A stretch of 64,000 nucleotides of DNA from Actinomycetota bacterium (GCA_030681835.1 JAUXRN010000257.1:1-64000), one strand, 5' to 3'; numbered from the stretch's first letter, positions 1-9,425 are shown. Numbers and translations are program-made. Notes: generated by a model from the sequence alone, not told the origin.

Positions 1-596
1 CGGTGGCGGCGGCCATCCCCATCCTCGAGGTCGCCAAGACCGAGCTGGATCGCATGACCGAGGGCGGCGTCCACCAGGGGATGGTGCTGACCATGCCCGA
101 GTACCAGTACTCGGATGCCGAGGACCTCGAGCAGCACACCCTCCTGGTCGCCCTCGACGGCGTCACGGACCCGCGCAACCTCGGCGCCATCGCCCGCTCG
201 GCCGCGGCCTTCGGTGCCGGCGGCATCGTCATCCCCACCCGCCGTTCGGTCGGCGTCACCGCATCGGGCTGGAAGACATCCGCCGGCGCGCTGGCCCGGG
301 TGCCGGTCGCGCAGGTGGGCAACCTGACCCGCGCCCTGCAGGCGTACCAGAAGGCGGGGTTCACCGTGATCGGGCTCACCGCCGACGCCGACGCGACGCT
401 CGACTCGCTGCCCGCCGGCACGCTCGCCGACCCGGTCATCGTCGTGATCGGTGCCGAGGGCGAGGGGCTTTCCCGCCTCGTCGGCGAGACCTGCGACTGG
501 CGCGTGAGCATCCCGATGGTCGCCGGGGTCGAGTCCCTCAACGCGTCGGTCGCCGCCGGCATCGTGCTTCAGGCGGTGTTCTCCGCCCGGTCGTGA
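1..596 (+). CDS. rlmB: 23S rRNA 2'-O-methyltransferase RlmB (SpoU/TrmH family), C-terminal part
   Basis: The window opens inside this gene, so only about 197 C-terminal residues are present and the true start lies upstream. The visible part is the SPOUT methyltransferase domain, which uses S-adenosylmethionine to methylate a ribose 2'-OH in RNA. All three TrmH motifs are seen: LDGVTDPRNLGAIARSA (motif 1), VVIGAEGEGLSRL (motif 2) and SIPM followed by VESLNASVAAGIVL (motif 3), the last two forming the trefoil knot. The missing N-terminus would carry the RNA-binding domain. Family assignment is firm. RlmB rather than another TrmH paralogue is inferred from overall similarity. It converges on the antiporter gene, with a 28-bp tail-to-tail overlap. 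Confidence 0.88.
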   Translation, partial: VAAAIPILEVAKTELDRMTEGGVHQGMVLTMPEYQYSDAEDLEQHTLLVALDGVTDPRNLGAIARSAAAFGAGGIVIPTRRSVGVTASGWKTSAGALARVPVAQVGNLTRALQAYQKAGFTVIGLTADADATLDSLPAGTLADPVIVVIGAEGEGLSRLVGETCDWRVSIPMVAGVESLNASVAAGIVLQAVFSARS

Positions 597-1765
597 TCGG
601 TGGGCTCGACCGCTGCCCGGCCCCGGACGAGCCAGTTGCCCACCAGCGGGAAGACGAGGACCGACAGCGCGCCCGCGCCCACCAGGGCGGCCGCGTTGCG
701 GGGGTCCATGACGCCGGTCTCCACCTCGAGGGCGGTCACCGCGACGATGATCGGCAGCCCGGTGGCGACCAAGAGCGAGAAGCGGGCCCGCTCGCGGGGG
801 TCCGGCAGGACCGAGCGATAGAGGAAGAACTGCGGCAGCCCGCGCGCGACGAGCAGGAGGACGAAGAAGACCGCCAGCCGGCCGGGGTTCTCGATGATCG
901 AGATGATGTCGAGGTTGGCGCCCGACACGACGAAGAACAGCGGGATGAGGAAGCCGAAGCCGATGGCCTCGACCTTCATCTGGAGCGGGGACTCCTCGCT
1001 CGGCGGCGCGAACCGCCGCACGATGATGCCGGCCACGAACGCGCCTAGCACCACATCGAGGCCGAAGGTGCCGGCCAGCGCGAGCAGGGCGATGAGCAGG
1101 AGCATGGTGAATCGCAGCGCGGTCTGCGAACTGGTGTGGTGGCCGCGCTCGAGGATCGCGCGCACCCGGTCGCCGGCCAGGCGTGCTGGCAGGGTGGCCA
1201 GGATGAGGGCGACGAGGCCGAAGCCGACGAGGCTGAGCAGGGCCACGAAGGATGACTTCGTGCCGAGCAGCACGGAGATGGCGATGATGGGCCCGAGCTC
1301 TCCCCAGGCCCCCGCTCCCATGAAGAGCCGCCCGAACGGCGTGCCGAGCTCGCCTTTGTCCCGCAGGATCGGCAGCAGGGTGCCGAGCGCCGTTGACGTC
1401 AGCGCGATCGCGACGCCGAGGGTGTCCTGGACCGCGCCCCCGAGCGTGAGGAGCAGTGCCGCCGCCGACGCGATGACGAGAGAGCTGAGCCAGCCTGCGG
1501 CGGCCAGCCGCCCGCCGATGCCCCGCACCATGCGGGCCTCCAGTTCGAGCCCGGCCAGGAAGAACAGCAGGCCCAGCCCGAGCTCGGAGAGCAGCTCGAT
1601 GGACTCATCGACCTGGATCCACCCGATCGCCTCGGGGCCGAACAGGATCCCGGCGCCGAGGAGGAGGACGACCTCCGCGACCTTGATCCGGAACAGGCCC
1701 ACGAGGAGCGGCACGAAGGCGGCGATCGTCGCGATGGTGAGCAGCGCGAGGAAGTCCTCGTTCAC
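569..1765 (-). CDS. Monovalent cation:proton antiporter, CPA2 (KefB-like) membrane domain
   Basis: About 398 residues, almost entirely hydrophobic, with some 11-12 predicted membrane helices of the Na+/H+ exchanger fold. It probably exchanges K+ or Na+ for H+ across the cytoplasmic membrane. The segments LGLGLLFFLAGLELE and VVLGAFVAGIIVRRF match the CPA2 family. There is no C-terminal TrkA-N/RCK domain, so it is the short form. The ORF in the track is longer (457 aa), but its first 59 codons read antisense-like Arg-rich sequence. I place the start at GTG 1765 (protein begins MNEDFLALL), which overlaps the DUF4032 stop as GTGA, implying translational coupling. Ion specificity cannot be read from the sequence. 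Confidence 0.85.
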   Translation of the reverse strand: MNEDFLALLTIATIAAFVPLLVGLFRIKVAEVVLLLGAGILFGPEAIGWIQVDESIELLSELGLGLLFFLAGLELEARMVRGIGGRLAAAGWLSSLVIASAAALLLTLGGAVQDTLGVAIALTSTALGTLLPILRDKGELGTPFGRLFMGAGAWGELGPIIAISVLLGTKSSFVALLSLVGFGLVALILATLPARLAGDRVRAILERGHHTSSQTALRFTMLLLIALLALAGTFGLDVVLGAFVAGIIVRRFAPPSEESPLQMKVEAIGFGFLIPLFFVVSGANLDIISIIENPGRLAVFFVLLLVARGLPQFFLYRSVLPDPRERARFSLLVATGLPIIVAVTALEVETGVMDPRNAAALVGAGALSVLVFPLVGNWLVRGRAAVEPTDHDRAENTA

Positions 1766-3030
1766 GCGGGTCCCTCGAGCGGCAGCACGATCCTCAGCTC
1801 GGCCGTGTCGTCGCTCGGCGTGCCGGCCCGCGCACCGAGGACGGCGTGCTCGTCGGGCTTCTTGGCCAGGATCGTGGTGACGTAGTCGCTGATGGCGTTC
1901 TCGAAGGGCACGCTGCAGCCGGCCCGTTCGGACATGAACCACCGATGCTCGAGGACCTCGTGGAAGATCTGCGCCGGCTCCAGCTTGCCCCGCATGGCAG
2001 GAGGCACCTCGGACATCACGCGCTCGAAGCGCTCGGTGACCCAGCGATGGGCGGCGAACTCCTCGTCGTCACGGCCGAGCCCGATCTTGACGCGGAAGGA
2101 GTCGAGGTCGTTCAGGAGGCGCCGCGCCTGGTTCTCCTCGACGTCGAGGCCGGTGAGGCGGATCAGCGTGCGGGAGTGGTGGCCCGCGTCGACGACCTTG
2201 GGGGTGACGGTGATGTGGTCGCCGTCGACATCGGTGCGGACCTGCAGCTCGGCCACGTCGAAGCCGAGCGTGTTCAGCCGGCGGACCCGTGCATCGAGCT
2301 GGTAGCGGTCCTCGCGCGTGATGACCAGTGGGCCGGTGACCTCCTGCCAGAGGGCCTCGTAGCGGGTGCGCAGGGAGACACCGGTGACGATGGGGTCGAT
2401 GCCCTCGTGCAGGCGTCCGCCGGCCTGCAGGTCCATGAGCTCCCCGGCGACGTTGGTCGCGGCGGTCTCGAGGTCATAGTCGCGCTGGCCGTTCGACAGG
2501 GTCGGGTGGAGCTCGCCGGTCTCGGCATCGACGAGGTAGGCAGCGAACGCCCCCGCATCGCGGCGGAACAAGGTGTTCGAGAGCGAGCAGTCGTTCCAGG
2601 AGAAGCCAGCCAGGTGCAGCTGCACGAGGAGCACGGCCAGGGCGTCGAGGAGGCGGTGCGCAGTCTCCAGGCGCAGGCTGGTGGAGAACAGGGCGCGGTA
2701 GGGCAGCGAGAACCTCAGGTGCCGGGTGACCAGCCCGGCCGGGAGCGGCTCGCCGGTCTCGTCGATCCGGTCCAGCACGCTGCCCACGGGCTCGACGGTC
2801 GGCAGCCCCCGGCGCTGCAAGTCGAAGAGAAGCTCGTACTCACGCTGGGCGTAGTGCTGCTCCACCTCCTTGATGGCGTAGACCACGCCGTTGAGCCGCA
2901 CGAACCGGACGATGTGGCGCGAGATGCCGCGGGGGAGGGCGACGACCAGGTCGTCGGGCCACTCCTCGAGCGCGGTGGACCATGGCAGGAAGGCGAGCTC
3001 CGGCTCGTCGAGGCTCCCGGTCAGGCGCAT
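1762..3030 (-). CDS. DUF4032 domain protein with a kinase-like N-terminal fold
   Basis: A 422-residue actinobacterial protein. The N-terminal half shows protein-kinase-like landmarks: a possible nucleotide-binding lysine in VYAIKEVEQHYAQREYELL, a catalytic-loop-like WNDCSLSNTLFR and a DxxxGE segment (LVDAETGELHP). The C-terminal half is the DUF4032 region, which ends with sequence rich in E and R. Its substrate is unknown; lipopolysaccharide-kinase-like and aminoglycoside-kinase-like relatives are the nearest fold matches. The ORF track extends upstream to 3786, but that part is antisense to the LacI gene. ATG 3030 gives a sensible N-terminus (MRLTGSLDEPELAFLPW). It is divergent from lacI, only 39 bp apart, and coupled to the downstream antiporter gene. 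Confidence 0.8.
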   Translation of the reverse strand: MRLTGSLDEPELAFLPWSTALEEWPDDLVVALPRGISRHIVRFVRLNGVVYAIKEVEQHYAQREYELLFDLQRRGLPTVEPVGSVLDRIDETGEPLPAGLVTRHLRFSLPYRALFSTSLRLETAHRLLDALAVLLVQLHLAGFSWNDCSLSNTLFRRDAGAFAAYLVDAETGELHPTLSNGQRDYDLETAATNVAGELMDLQAGGRLHEGIDPIVTGVSLRTRYEALWQEVTGPLVITREDRYQLDARVRRLNTLGFDVAELQVRTDVDGDHITVTPKVVDAGHHSRTLIRLTGLDVEENQARRLLNDLDSFRVKIGLGRDDEEFAAHRWVTERFERVMSEVPPAMRGKLEPAQIFHEVLEHRWFMSERAGCSVPFENAISDYVTTILAKKPDEHAVLGARAGTPSDDTAELRIVLPLEGPA

Positions 3031-3069
3031 GGCCGCAAGCCTTGCACGCCGCGCCCTAAGGTGGCGCAC

Positions 3070-4107
3070 GTGACCGAGAACCCCAGGGCGCGGCTGTCGG
3101 ACATCGCCGAGCAGGCCGGGGTCAGCGAGGCCACGGTGTCCCGCGTGCTGAATGACCGGCCCGGGGTGTCCTCCACGACGCGGCAGGCGGTGCTGACCGC
3201 CCTGGACGTCCTCGGCTACGAGCGCCCGCTCCGGCTGCGCGGCAGGTCGGGCCTCGTCGGCCTGGTGGTGCCGGAACTGGAGAACCCGATCTTCCCCGTG
3301 TTCGCGCAGGTGATGGAGACCCTGCTCGCGCAGCAGGGATACACGCCCGTCCTGTGCACCCAGACGCCGGGCGGCGTCACGGAGGACGAGTACGTCGACC
3401 TCCTGCTCGACCGAGGCGTCGCCGGAATCATCTTCGTCTCGGGCCTGCACGCCGACTCGACGGCCGACGTGTCCCGGTACTCGGCCCTGGTCGAGCGGGG
3501 CCTGCCGATCGTGCTCGTCAACGGGTACGCACCGGGGGTCGACGCCCCCTTCATCTCCGACGACGATGCGGCCGCCATGGACCTGGCCGTCGCCCACCTC
3601 ACGTCGATGGGCCATCGCCGCATCGGGCTGGCGGTCGGCCCACGTCGGTTCGTCCCTGTCGTGCGTAAGCGGGCGGCATTCATCGCCGCCATGACGCGGC
3701 TGACCGGCATCGACGAGGCGGAGGCGGAGGGCCTGGTGTCCCACTCGCTGTTCGCGGTCGAGGGAGGCCAGGCGGCGGCGCACCACCTGCTCAGCCTCGG
3801 CGTGACTGCGATCGTGTGCGGGTCGGACCTCATGGCCCTCGGGGCGATCAGGACGGTCCGCCAGCGCGGGCTGCGCACGCCCGAGGACGTATCCGTCGTG
3901 GGCTACGACGACTCGCGCCTGATCGCCTTCACCGATCCGCCCCTGACCACCGTGCGCCAGGCGGTGTCGGCCATGGGTACGGCCGCGGTGCAGGCCCTCG
4001 TCGACGCGATCAACGGCACGCCGGCGCCGCGCGACGAGTTCGTCTTCCGCCCGGAGCTCGTCGTCCGCTCGTCGACTGGCCCGTGTCCACGGGCCGACGG
4101 CTCCTGA
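3070..4107 (+). CDS. LacI-family transcriptional regulator
   Basis: A 345-residue repressor-type regulator. The N-terminal helix-turn-helix reads LSDIAEQAGVSEATVSRVLN, followed by the hinge and a periplasmic-binding-protein-like effector domain (GLVVPELENPIFPVF through VSVVGYDDSRLIAFTDPPLTTV). The ORF track begins far upstream in antisense sequence. I choose GTG 3070 because AAGGTGG lies five bases upstream; GTG 3061 is an alternative. The PuuD-type hydrolase gene follows 20 bp downstream on the same strand, so the regulator may control that gene or the adjacent SDR-ALDH-GS block. The effector is unknown; a sugar or a nitrogen compound is possible. Confidence 0.88.
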   Translation: MTENPRARLSDIAEQAGVSEATVSRVLNDRPGVSSTTRQAVLTALDVLGYERPLRLRGRSGLVGLVVPELENPIFPVFAQVMETLLAQQGYTPVLCTQTPGGVTEDEYVDLLLDRGVAGIIFVSGLHADSTADVSRYSALVERGLPIVLVNGYAPGVDAPFISDDDAAAMDLAVAHLTSMGHRRIGLAVGPRRFVPVVRKRAAFIAAMTRLTGIDEAEAEGLVSHSLFAVEGGQAAAHHLLSLGVTAIVCGSDLMALGAIRTVRQRGLRTPEDVSVVGYDDSRLIAFTDPPLTTVRQAVSAMGTAAVQALVDAINGTPAPRDEFVFRPELVVRSSTGPCPRADGS

Positions 4108-4127
4108 CCCGCTGGCACAATTCCGGT

Positions 4128-4850
4128 ATGACTCGTCCCGTCATCGGACTGACGTGCTACCTCGAGCCCGCGCAGTGGGGTGCCTGGAAGCTCCCTGCCG
4201 CGCTCATCCCGCAGTGGTACGTGGATCTGTTCCAGGGGACGGGGGCCGGAGTCATCCTGCTCCCCCCGGGCAACGACCCGTCGGTGCTGGACCGCGTGGA
4301 TGGGCTGGCGCTGGCCGGCGGCGCCGACGTGGACGCGGGCCGGTACGGCCAGCCCCCGCACGTCGCCGCGGATGCGCCGAGGACAGCACGGGACGCATCC
4401 GAGCTCGGCCTGTACCAGCGGGCCCGCGAACGTGGCATGCCGGTCCTCGGCATCTGCCGCGGCATGCAGGTCATGGCGGTGGCGCACGGCGGGGCACTCG
4501 TGCAGGACCTGCCCGAGCTCGCCACGGGCCTCGTCCATCGCGAGCGGCCCGGGGAGTTCGTCGACCACACGGCCACGTTCGCTCCCGGGAGCCTCGCGGC
4601 GGAGACGCTCGGCACCGGCCCGTTCGTCGTGAACTCCTCGCACCATCAGGCCGTGTCCAGCGCGGGCGACCTCGTCGTGACCGGCCGGGCATCCGACGGC
4701 ACCGTCGAGGTGATCGAGGATCCGCGCGCCGACTTCTGCCTCGGCGTGCAGTGGCACCCGGAGCACCCGGACCGCAGGGTGCCGGACGCTCCGCTGCTTG
4801 CGGCTTTCGTGGCGGCCGCCGGCCGGTTCTCCGCCGCTACAGCGGAGTGA
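4128..4850 (+). CDS. Gamma-glutamyl-gamma-aminobutyrate hydrolase family protein (PuuD-like, class I glutamine amidotransferase)
   Basis: A 240-residue peptidase C26 protein. This family releases glutamate from gamma-glutamyl amides such as gamma-glutamyl-GABA, the last step of glutamylated-amine pathways. The nucleophile elbow LGICRGMQVMA carries the catalytic Cys, and VQWHPEHPD carries the catalytic His. It starts at ATG 4128. No clear Shine-Dalgarno lies upstream, but a CACAAT hexamer ends six bases before the ATG, so a leaderless transcript is possible. Its partners in the classical Puu pathway, an ALDH and a GS-like ligase, sit just downstream on the other strand. A second, similar hydrolase lies at 34.65 kb. 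The physiological substrate is not determined by sequence. Confidence 0.88.
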   Translation: MTRPVIGLTCYLEPAQWGAWKLPAALIPQWYVDLFQGTGAGVILLPPGNDPSVLDRVDGLALAGGADVDAGRYGQPPHVAADAPRTARDASELGLYQRARERGMPVLGICRGMQVMAVAHGGALVQDLPELATGLVHRERPGEFVDHTATFAPGSLAAETLGTGPFVVNSSHHQAVSSAGDLVVTGRASDGTVEVIEDPRADFCLGVQWHPEHPDRRVPDAPLLAAFVAAAGRFSAATAE

Positions 4851-5616
4851 CGTAGGCCCCGGAGATGCCCCCGTCGACCAGGAAGTTCGACGCCGTGATG
4901 AACGACGAGTCGTCACTGGCCAGGAAGGCCACGGCGGCCGCCAATTCCTCCGGCTCCCCGAACCTGCCCAGCGGGATGTGCACCAGGCGGCGTGCCGCGC
5001 GCTCGGGATCCTTGGCGAACAGCTCCATCAGCAGCGGTGTGGCCACGGGGCCAGGTGACAGCGCGTTGACGCGGACGCCGGACCGGGCGAACTGCACGCC
5101 CAGTTCGCGCGACATCGCCAGGACGCCTCCCTTGGATGCGGTGTAGGAGATCTGCGAGGTCGCCGCCGCCATCGTGGCGACGAAGGATGCCGTGTTGATG
5201 ATCGAGCCCTTGCCCTGCTCGAGCATGTAGGGCAGGACCTCCTTGCAGCACAGGTACACGCTGGTCAGGTTCACCTCCTGGACCCTGCGCCAGGCGTCGA
5301 GGCCGGTCTCGAGGATCGAGTCGTCGTCCGGCGGGGAGATACCGGCGTTGTTGAAGGCGATATCGATGCTGCCGTAGGTGTCCTTGGCGGCACGGAACAT
5401 CGCGGCAACGTCCTCGGCGCTGGTGACGTCGGCCCGCACGAACAGTCCGCCGACCTCGTCGGCCGCGGCCTGGCCCCCGACGACGTCCATGTCACCGATG
5501 ACCACCTTGGCGCCCTCGTCGGCGAGCCGTCGGGCCGAGGCCAGGCCGATACCGCTGCCGCCTCCGGTGATGACGGCCACTCGGCCCTCGAGCCGCCTGC
5601 ACGTGCTGTCACTCAT
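4837..5616 (-). CDS. SDR-family oxidoreductase
   Basis: A 259-residue classical short-chain dehydrogenase. It has the cofactor-binding TGGGSGIG, the structural NNAG and the catalytic YTASK; GDMDV after the second strand suggests NAD(H) preference. It is the last gene of a minus-strand operon, GS-like ligase, ALDH, SDR, and lies 47 bp after the ALDH. It probably oxidises an alcohol intermediate, or reduces a carbonyl, in the same amine pathway. It ends 14 bp inside the convergent PuuD-like gene. SDR sequence alone does not give the substrate. Confidence 0.82.
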   Translation of the reverse strand: MSDSTCRRLEGRVAVITGGGSGIGLASARRLADEGAKVVIGDMDVVGGQAAADEVGGLFVRADVTSAEDVAAMFRAAKDTYGSIDIAFNNAGISPPDDDSILETGLDAWRRVQEVNLTSVYLCCKEVLPYMLEQGKGSIINTASFVATMAAATSQISYTASKGGVLAMSRELGVQFARSGVRVNALSPGPVATPLLMELFAKDPERAARRLVHIPLGRFGEPEELAAAVAFLASDDSSFITASNFLVDGGISGAYVTPL

Positions 5617-5663
5617 GCTCGTCCCTCTCTCTGGTACGTCCGCCCACCCGGTGACGGTGCTGG

Positions 5664-7031
5664 TCAGTCGTCCGTGCTGATGAAGACGTTCTTGGTCTCC
5701 GTGAAGGCGTCCAGGGCATCTGGCCCCAGTTCGCGACCGAGGCCGGACCGCTTGAATCCGCCGAACGGGGTCCAGTAGCGCACCGAGGAGTGCGAGTTGA
5801 CCGACAGGTTGCCCGCGTCGATGCCGCGCGAGACCCGCAGTGCGCGGCCGACGTCGCGCGTCCAGATGGAGCCGGACAGGCCGTATTCGGAATCATTGGC
5901 CAGGCGGATGGCGTCAGCCTCGTCGTCGAACGGGGTCACCACGACGATCGGCCCGAAGATCTCCTCCTGGAAGGCCCGGGCGTCCGCAGTGACCGGCGCC
6001 AGGACCGTGGGCGGGAACCAGTAGCCGGGGCCGGTCGGGCAGGTTCCCTGGAACGCGACGGGCACCGAGCCATCGAGGTAGGTGCTCACCGAGTCGTGCT
6101 GGCCCTGCGAGATCAGCGGCCCCATCTCGGACGTGGCCAGGGCCGGGTCCTCGACCCGCACGCCCTTGACCGCGGTCTCGAACAGGCCCATGAAGCGGTC
6201 GAACGCCGATCGCTCGACGAGGATCCTCGACCGGGCGCAGCAGTCCTGCCCTGCGTTGTCGAAGACGCCGTACGGAGCCGTGGCGGCGGCCTTCTCGAGG
6301 TCGGAGTCGGCGAAGATCACGTTCGCGCTCTTGCCGCCGAGCTCCAGGGTGACCCGCTTCACTTGCCGCGCCGCGCCGGCCATGATCTGCTCGCCGACGC
6401 CGGTGCTGCCGGTGAAGACGACCTTGCGCACGATGGGGTTGTCGACGAACCGTTGGCCGACGATCGATCCCTTGCCGGGGATCACGGTGAACACCCCCTC
6501 GGGGATCCCAGCCTCGAGGGCCAGCTCGCCCAGTCGCATGGCGGTCAGGGGCGTCAGCTCGGCCGGCTTCAGGACGACGGTGCAGCCGGCCGCCAGGGCA
6601 GGCGCGAAGCCCCAGCCGGCAATGGGCATCGGGAAGTTCCAGGGCACGATCACCCCGACGACGCCGACCGGCTCCTTGAAGGTGATGTCGATGCCGCCGG
6701 GGACGGGGATCTGCCGGCCGAACAGCCGCTCCGGGGCGCCGGAGTAGTAGGCGAGCACGTTGGCGACGTTGTTCGCCTCCCAACGGGCATTGGCGATCGT
6801 GTGCCCGGAGTTGGCCACCTCGAGGGCGGCGAGCTCCTCGACGTGCGCGCGGACGGTATCGGAGAACGCCCGCAGCAGGTTCGCCCGGTCGCCCGGCGCC
6901 ACCTCCCGCCACGACGAAAGGGCCTCGCCCGCCCGCGCGATAGCCGCGTCGGTCTCCTCGGCGGACGATGACGGGACCGAGGCGATGACCTGCTCAGTGG
7001 CGGGATTGACGACGTCATGCATAAGGGACAT
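5664..7031 (-). CDS. NAD(P)-dependent aldehyde dehydrogenase (PuuC-like role)
   Basis: A 455-residue non-acylating aldehyde dehydrogenase. Family landmarks are PWNFPM, the general base glutamate in LELGGKSAN, the catalytic cysteine in NAGQDCCARSR and the C-terminal PFGGFKRSGLGRELG. The track ORF is much longer (803 aa) because it reads through antisense GS sequence; ATG 7031 overlaps the GS stop (TGATG), which fixes the start. Its pairing with a GS-like ligase suggests oxidation of a gamma-glutamyl-aminoaldehyde, as PuuC does in putrescine breakdown. A close paralogue with almost the same C-terminus lies at 35.4-36.8 kb. Adjacent cysteines at the active site occur in both copies. Confidence 0.88.
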   Translation of the reverse strand: MSLMHDVVNPATEQVIASVPSSSAEETDAAIARAGEALSSWREVAPGDRANLLRAFSDTVRAHVEELAALEVANSGHTIANARWEANNVANVLAYYSGAPERLFGRQIPVPGGIDITFKEPVGVVGVIVPWNFPMPIAGWGFAPALAAGCTVVLKPAELTPLTAMRLGELALEAGIPEGVFTVIPGKGSIVGQRFVDNPIVRKVVFTGSTGVGEQIMAGAARQVKRVTLELGGKSANVIFADSDLEKAAATAPYGVFDNAGQDCCARSRILVERSAFDRFMGLFETAVKGVRVEDPALATSEMGPLISQGQHDSVSTYLDGSVPVAFQGTCPTGPGYWFPPTVLAPVTADARAFQEEIFGPIVVVTPFDDEADAIRLANDSEYGLSGSIWTRDVGRALRVSRGIDAGNLSVNSHSSVRYWTPFGGFKRSGLGRELGPDALDAFTETKNVFISTDD

Positions 7032-8395
7032 CAGATCCTCTCGAAGTTGCGGTACCGCTCCCAGTCCGTGACCGCCTTGCCGTATGCAGACAGCTCGATC
7101 CGGGCCATGTTGGTGTAGTGGTCCTGCACGTCCTGGCCGAAGGTCTCCCGGATCCACGCGGACGACTCCCACGCGTCCAGAGCTGCGCCCATGCTGCTCG
7201 GGATGCGTGCCGAGTCGTCGGCGTAGGCACTGCCGACGAAGGCATCCTCCAGCGGCAGGTCTCGCTGGATCCCGTCGAGGCCGGCAGCCACCATGCCAGC
7301 CACCGCGAGATACGGGTTGACGTCGCCGCCCGGAACCCGGTTCTCCAGCCGCAGCGACTGCCCATGGCCGACCAGCCGGAACCCGCAGGTGCGGTTGTCG
7401 CGGCCCCAGCGGATAGCCGTCGGGGCGAAGGACCCGGGGACGTAGCGCTTGTAGGAGTTGATCTGGGGCGCGAACATCAGCGTGAGCTCGCGGGCATGAG
7501 CCAGCTGGCCCGCGATGAACGCCTTCCCCGCGGCCGACAGCCCCTCCGGGTCGTGATGGTCGGCCATCACCATGCTGCCGTCGCTGCCCCGGAAGGACAG
7601 GTGGATGTGGCAGGAGTTGCCCTCGCGCTCGTTGTACTTCGCCATGAAGGTCAGCGACATCCCCTCCTGCGAGGAGATCTCCTTGGCCCCGTTCTTGTAG
7701 ATCACGTGGTTGTCGCAGGTCCGCAGGGCGTCCTGGTACTTGAAGGCGATCTCGTGCTGGCCCAGGTTGCACTCGCCCTTGGCGCTCTCGACGACCATGC
7801 CGGCGCCGGTCATGCACGTGCGGATCCGCCGGAGCAGCGGCTCGATGCGCGCGGTGCCGAGCATGGAGTAGTCCACGTTGTAGAGGTTGGCCGGCGTCAG
7901 GTCGCGGTAGCCGGACAGCCACGCCTCCTCGTAGGTGTCCTGGAAGACGATGAACTCCAGCTCCGTGCCGACGAAGGCCCCGAAGCCGGCCGCATGGAGT
8001 GCCTCGAGCTGGCGCCGCAGGACCTGGCGCGGGGAGGGGGTGACCGGCCCGCCCTCCTCGGTCTCCAGGTCGCACAGGACGCCGACCGTGCCCGGCTGCC
8101 AGGGCACGCGGTGCAGGGTGGCCAGGTCCGGTCGCATGACCATGTCGCCGTAGCCGCTGTCCCAGGACGACATGGCATAGCCATCGACGGTGTTCATGTC
8201 GATGTCGACGGCCATGAGGTAGTTGCAGCCCTCGGTGTACCCGGACATGACCTCGTCGACGAAGTAGTCGGCGTCGATCCGCTTGCCCTGCAGGCGGCCC
8301 TGCATGTCGGTGATGGCCAGGGCCACCGTGTCCACGCGCCCGAGGGCCACGTCCTCTCGGAGCGCGGACGGGGTCAACGGTTCGGGCCGGGCCAT
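7031..8395 (-). CDS. Glutamine synthetase-like gamma-glutamyl ligase (copy 1)
   Basis: A 454-residue glutamine-synthetase superfamily member, about the size of PuuA, GlnA3 and GlnA4 enzymes, which join glutamate to amines. Seen motifs: DMQGRLQGKRID near the N-terminus, metal-binding GTELEFIV, GNSCHIHLSF (ATP/metal histidines), NSYKRYVPGSFAP and RLENRVPGGDVNPY. ATG 8395 is preceded by GAAGGAGATCCC; the longer track start has no such site. It leads the operon GS-ALDH-SDR, which favours amine catabolism over ammonia assimilation. A housekeeping GS would be expected elsewhere in the genome. The amine substrate is unknown. Confidence 0.87.
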   Translation of the reverse strand: MARPEPLTPSALREDVALGRVDTVALAITDMQGRLQGKRIDADYFVDEVMSGYTEGCNYLMAVDIDMNTVDGYAMSSWDSGYGDMVMRPDLATLHRVPWQPGTVGVLCDLETEEGGPVTPSPRQVLRRQLEALHAAGFGAFVGTELEFIVFQDTYEEAWLSGYRDLTPANLYNVDYSMLGTARIEPLLRRIRTCMTGAGMVVESAKGECNLGQHEIAFKYQDALRTCDNHVIYKNGAKEISSQEGMSLTFMAKYNEREGNSCHIHLSFRGSDGSMVMADHHDPEGLSAAGKAFIAGQLAHARELTLMFAPQINSYKRYVPGSFAPTAIRWGRDNRTCGFRLVGHGQSLRLENRVPGGDVNPYLAVAGMVAAGLDGIQRDLPLEDAFVGSAYADDSARIPSSMGAALDAWESSAWIRETFGQDVQDHYTNMARIELSAYGKAVTDWERYRNFERI

Positions 8396-8501
8396 GGGAT
8401 CTCCTTCATGCCGCCTGGGCGTTACCTCGGGCATTCAACCGCACCTGGGCCGGGGCCGTATGTGGATATCCGGCACCGGGTTGTCGGTACGCTCCCGGAT
8501 C

Positions 8502-9425
8502 GTGGCATCCCTGCTCGACGGACTCCCCGCGCACGACGCCGAGAGGCTCCGGCTGGCGGCCTGCATGGCCGACGCTACGGAGGTCAGGCCCCTTGACGGT
8601 GGCATCACCAACCGCAACTACCGAGTGTGCACGCCGGCCGGCGACTTCGTCGTCCGCCTGTCCGATGCGGAGTCGTCGCTGCTGTCGATCGACCGCGACA
8701 ACGAGTACCTGAACTCCATGGCGGCCGCGCACTCGGGCGCGGGCGCGCCCGTGACCCAGTTCGTCCCGGGCGCCGGAGTCCTCGTCGTGGCCTGGGTAGA
8801 TGGCCGCACGTTCGGCCCGGATGACGTCGCCGATCCGGCCAACCTGGCGCGGATCGCCGAGGCCTGCAGGGTCCTGCATGCAGGCCCGGACTTCGCCAGC
8901 GACTTCGACATGTTCGAGATCCAATCCCGCTACCTGGCCATTGTCCGGGAGAGGGGCTACCGGCTCCCCGCCCGCTACGAGGAGTTCGAGGACCACGTGA
9001 CACGCATGCGGCGAGCCATGGCGCTGTCGCCCGAGCGCACGGTGCCGTGCAACAACGACTTGCTGCCCGCCAACATCATCGACGACGGCACCCGGCTCTG
9101 GTTGATCGACTACGAGTACTCGGGCAACAACGAGGCAAGCTTCGAGCTGGGGAACATCTGGAGCGAATCCACGCTGCCCGAGGACCTGCTGGAGCCGCTG
9201 GTGACGGCCTACTGGCAGGAGCCGGACCCGGCGAAGGTCGCCCGCGCCCGGCTGTGGGCCCTGATGTCGAAGTACGGATGGACTCTCTGGGCGTCGATCC
9301 AGCAGGAGATCAGCCCCATCGAGTTCGACTACTGGTCATGGGGCATGGAGAAATACGAGCGTGCGGTGTCCGAGTTCGACAGTGCCGATTTCGCCAGGTG
9401 GCTCGACGAGGTCGGCCGCGCCTGA
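8502..9425 (+). CDS. Choline/ethanolamine kinase-like phosphotransferase (APH fold)
   Basis: A 307-residue kinase of the aminoglycoside phosphotransferase / choline kinase superfamily. GGITNRNYRV at the start of the N-lobe, the catalytic loop CNNDLLPANII (with N in place of the usual first histidine) and LIDYEYSGNNEASFELGNIW (metal-binding Asp) resemble LicA/choline kinases. It would phosphorylate a small alcohol, probably an amino alcohol. GTG 8502 is the likely start: TACGCT ends eight bases upstream and no Shine-Dalgarno is visible, so the message may be leaderless. It is divergent from the GS operon (106 bp gap) and 157 bp before an APC permease on the same strand. Confidence 0.8.
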   Translation: MASLLDGLPAHDAERLRLAACMADATEVRPLDGGITNRNYRVCTPAGDFVVRLSDAESSLLSIDRDNEYLNSMAAAHSGAGAPVTQFVPGAGVLVVAWVDGRTFGPDDVADPANLARIAEACRVLHAGPDFASDFDMFEIQSRYLAIVRERGYRLPARYEEFEDHVTRMRRAMALSPERTVPCNNDLLPANIIDDGTRLWLIDYEYSGNNEASFELGNIWSESTLPEDLLEPLVTAYWQEPDPAKVARARLWALMSKYGWTLWASIQQEISPIEFDYWSWGMEKYERAVSEFDSADFARWLDEVGRA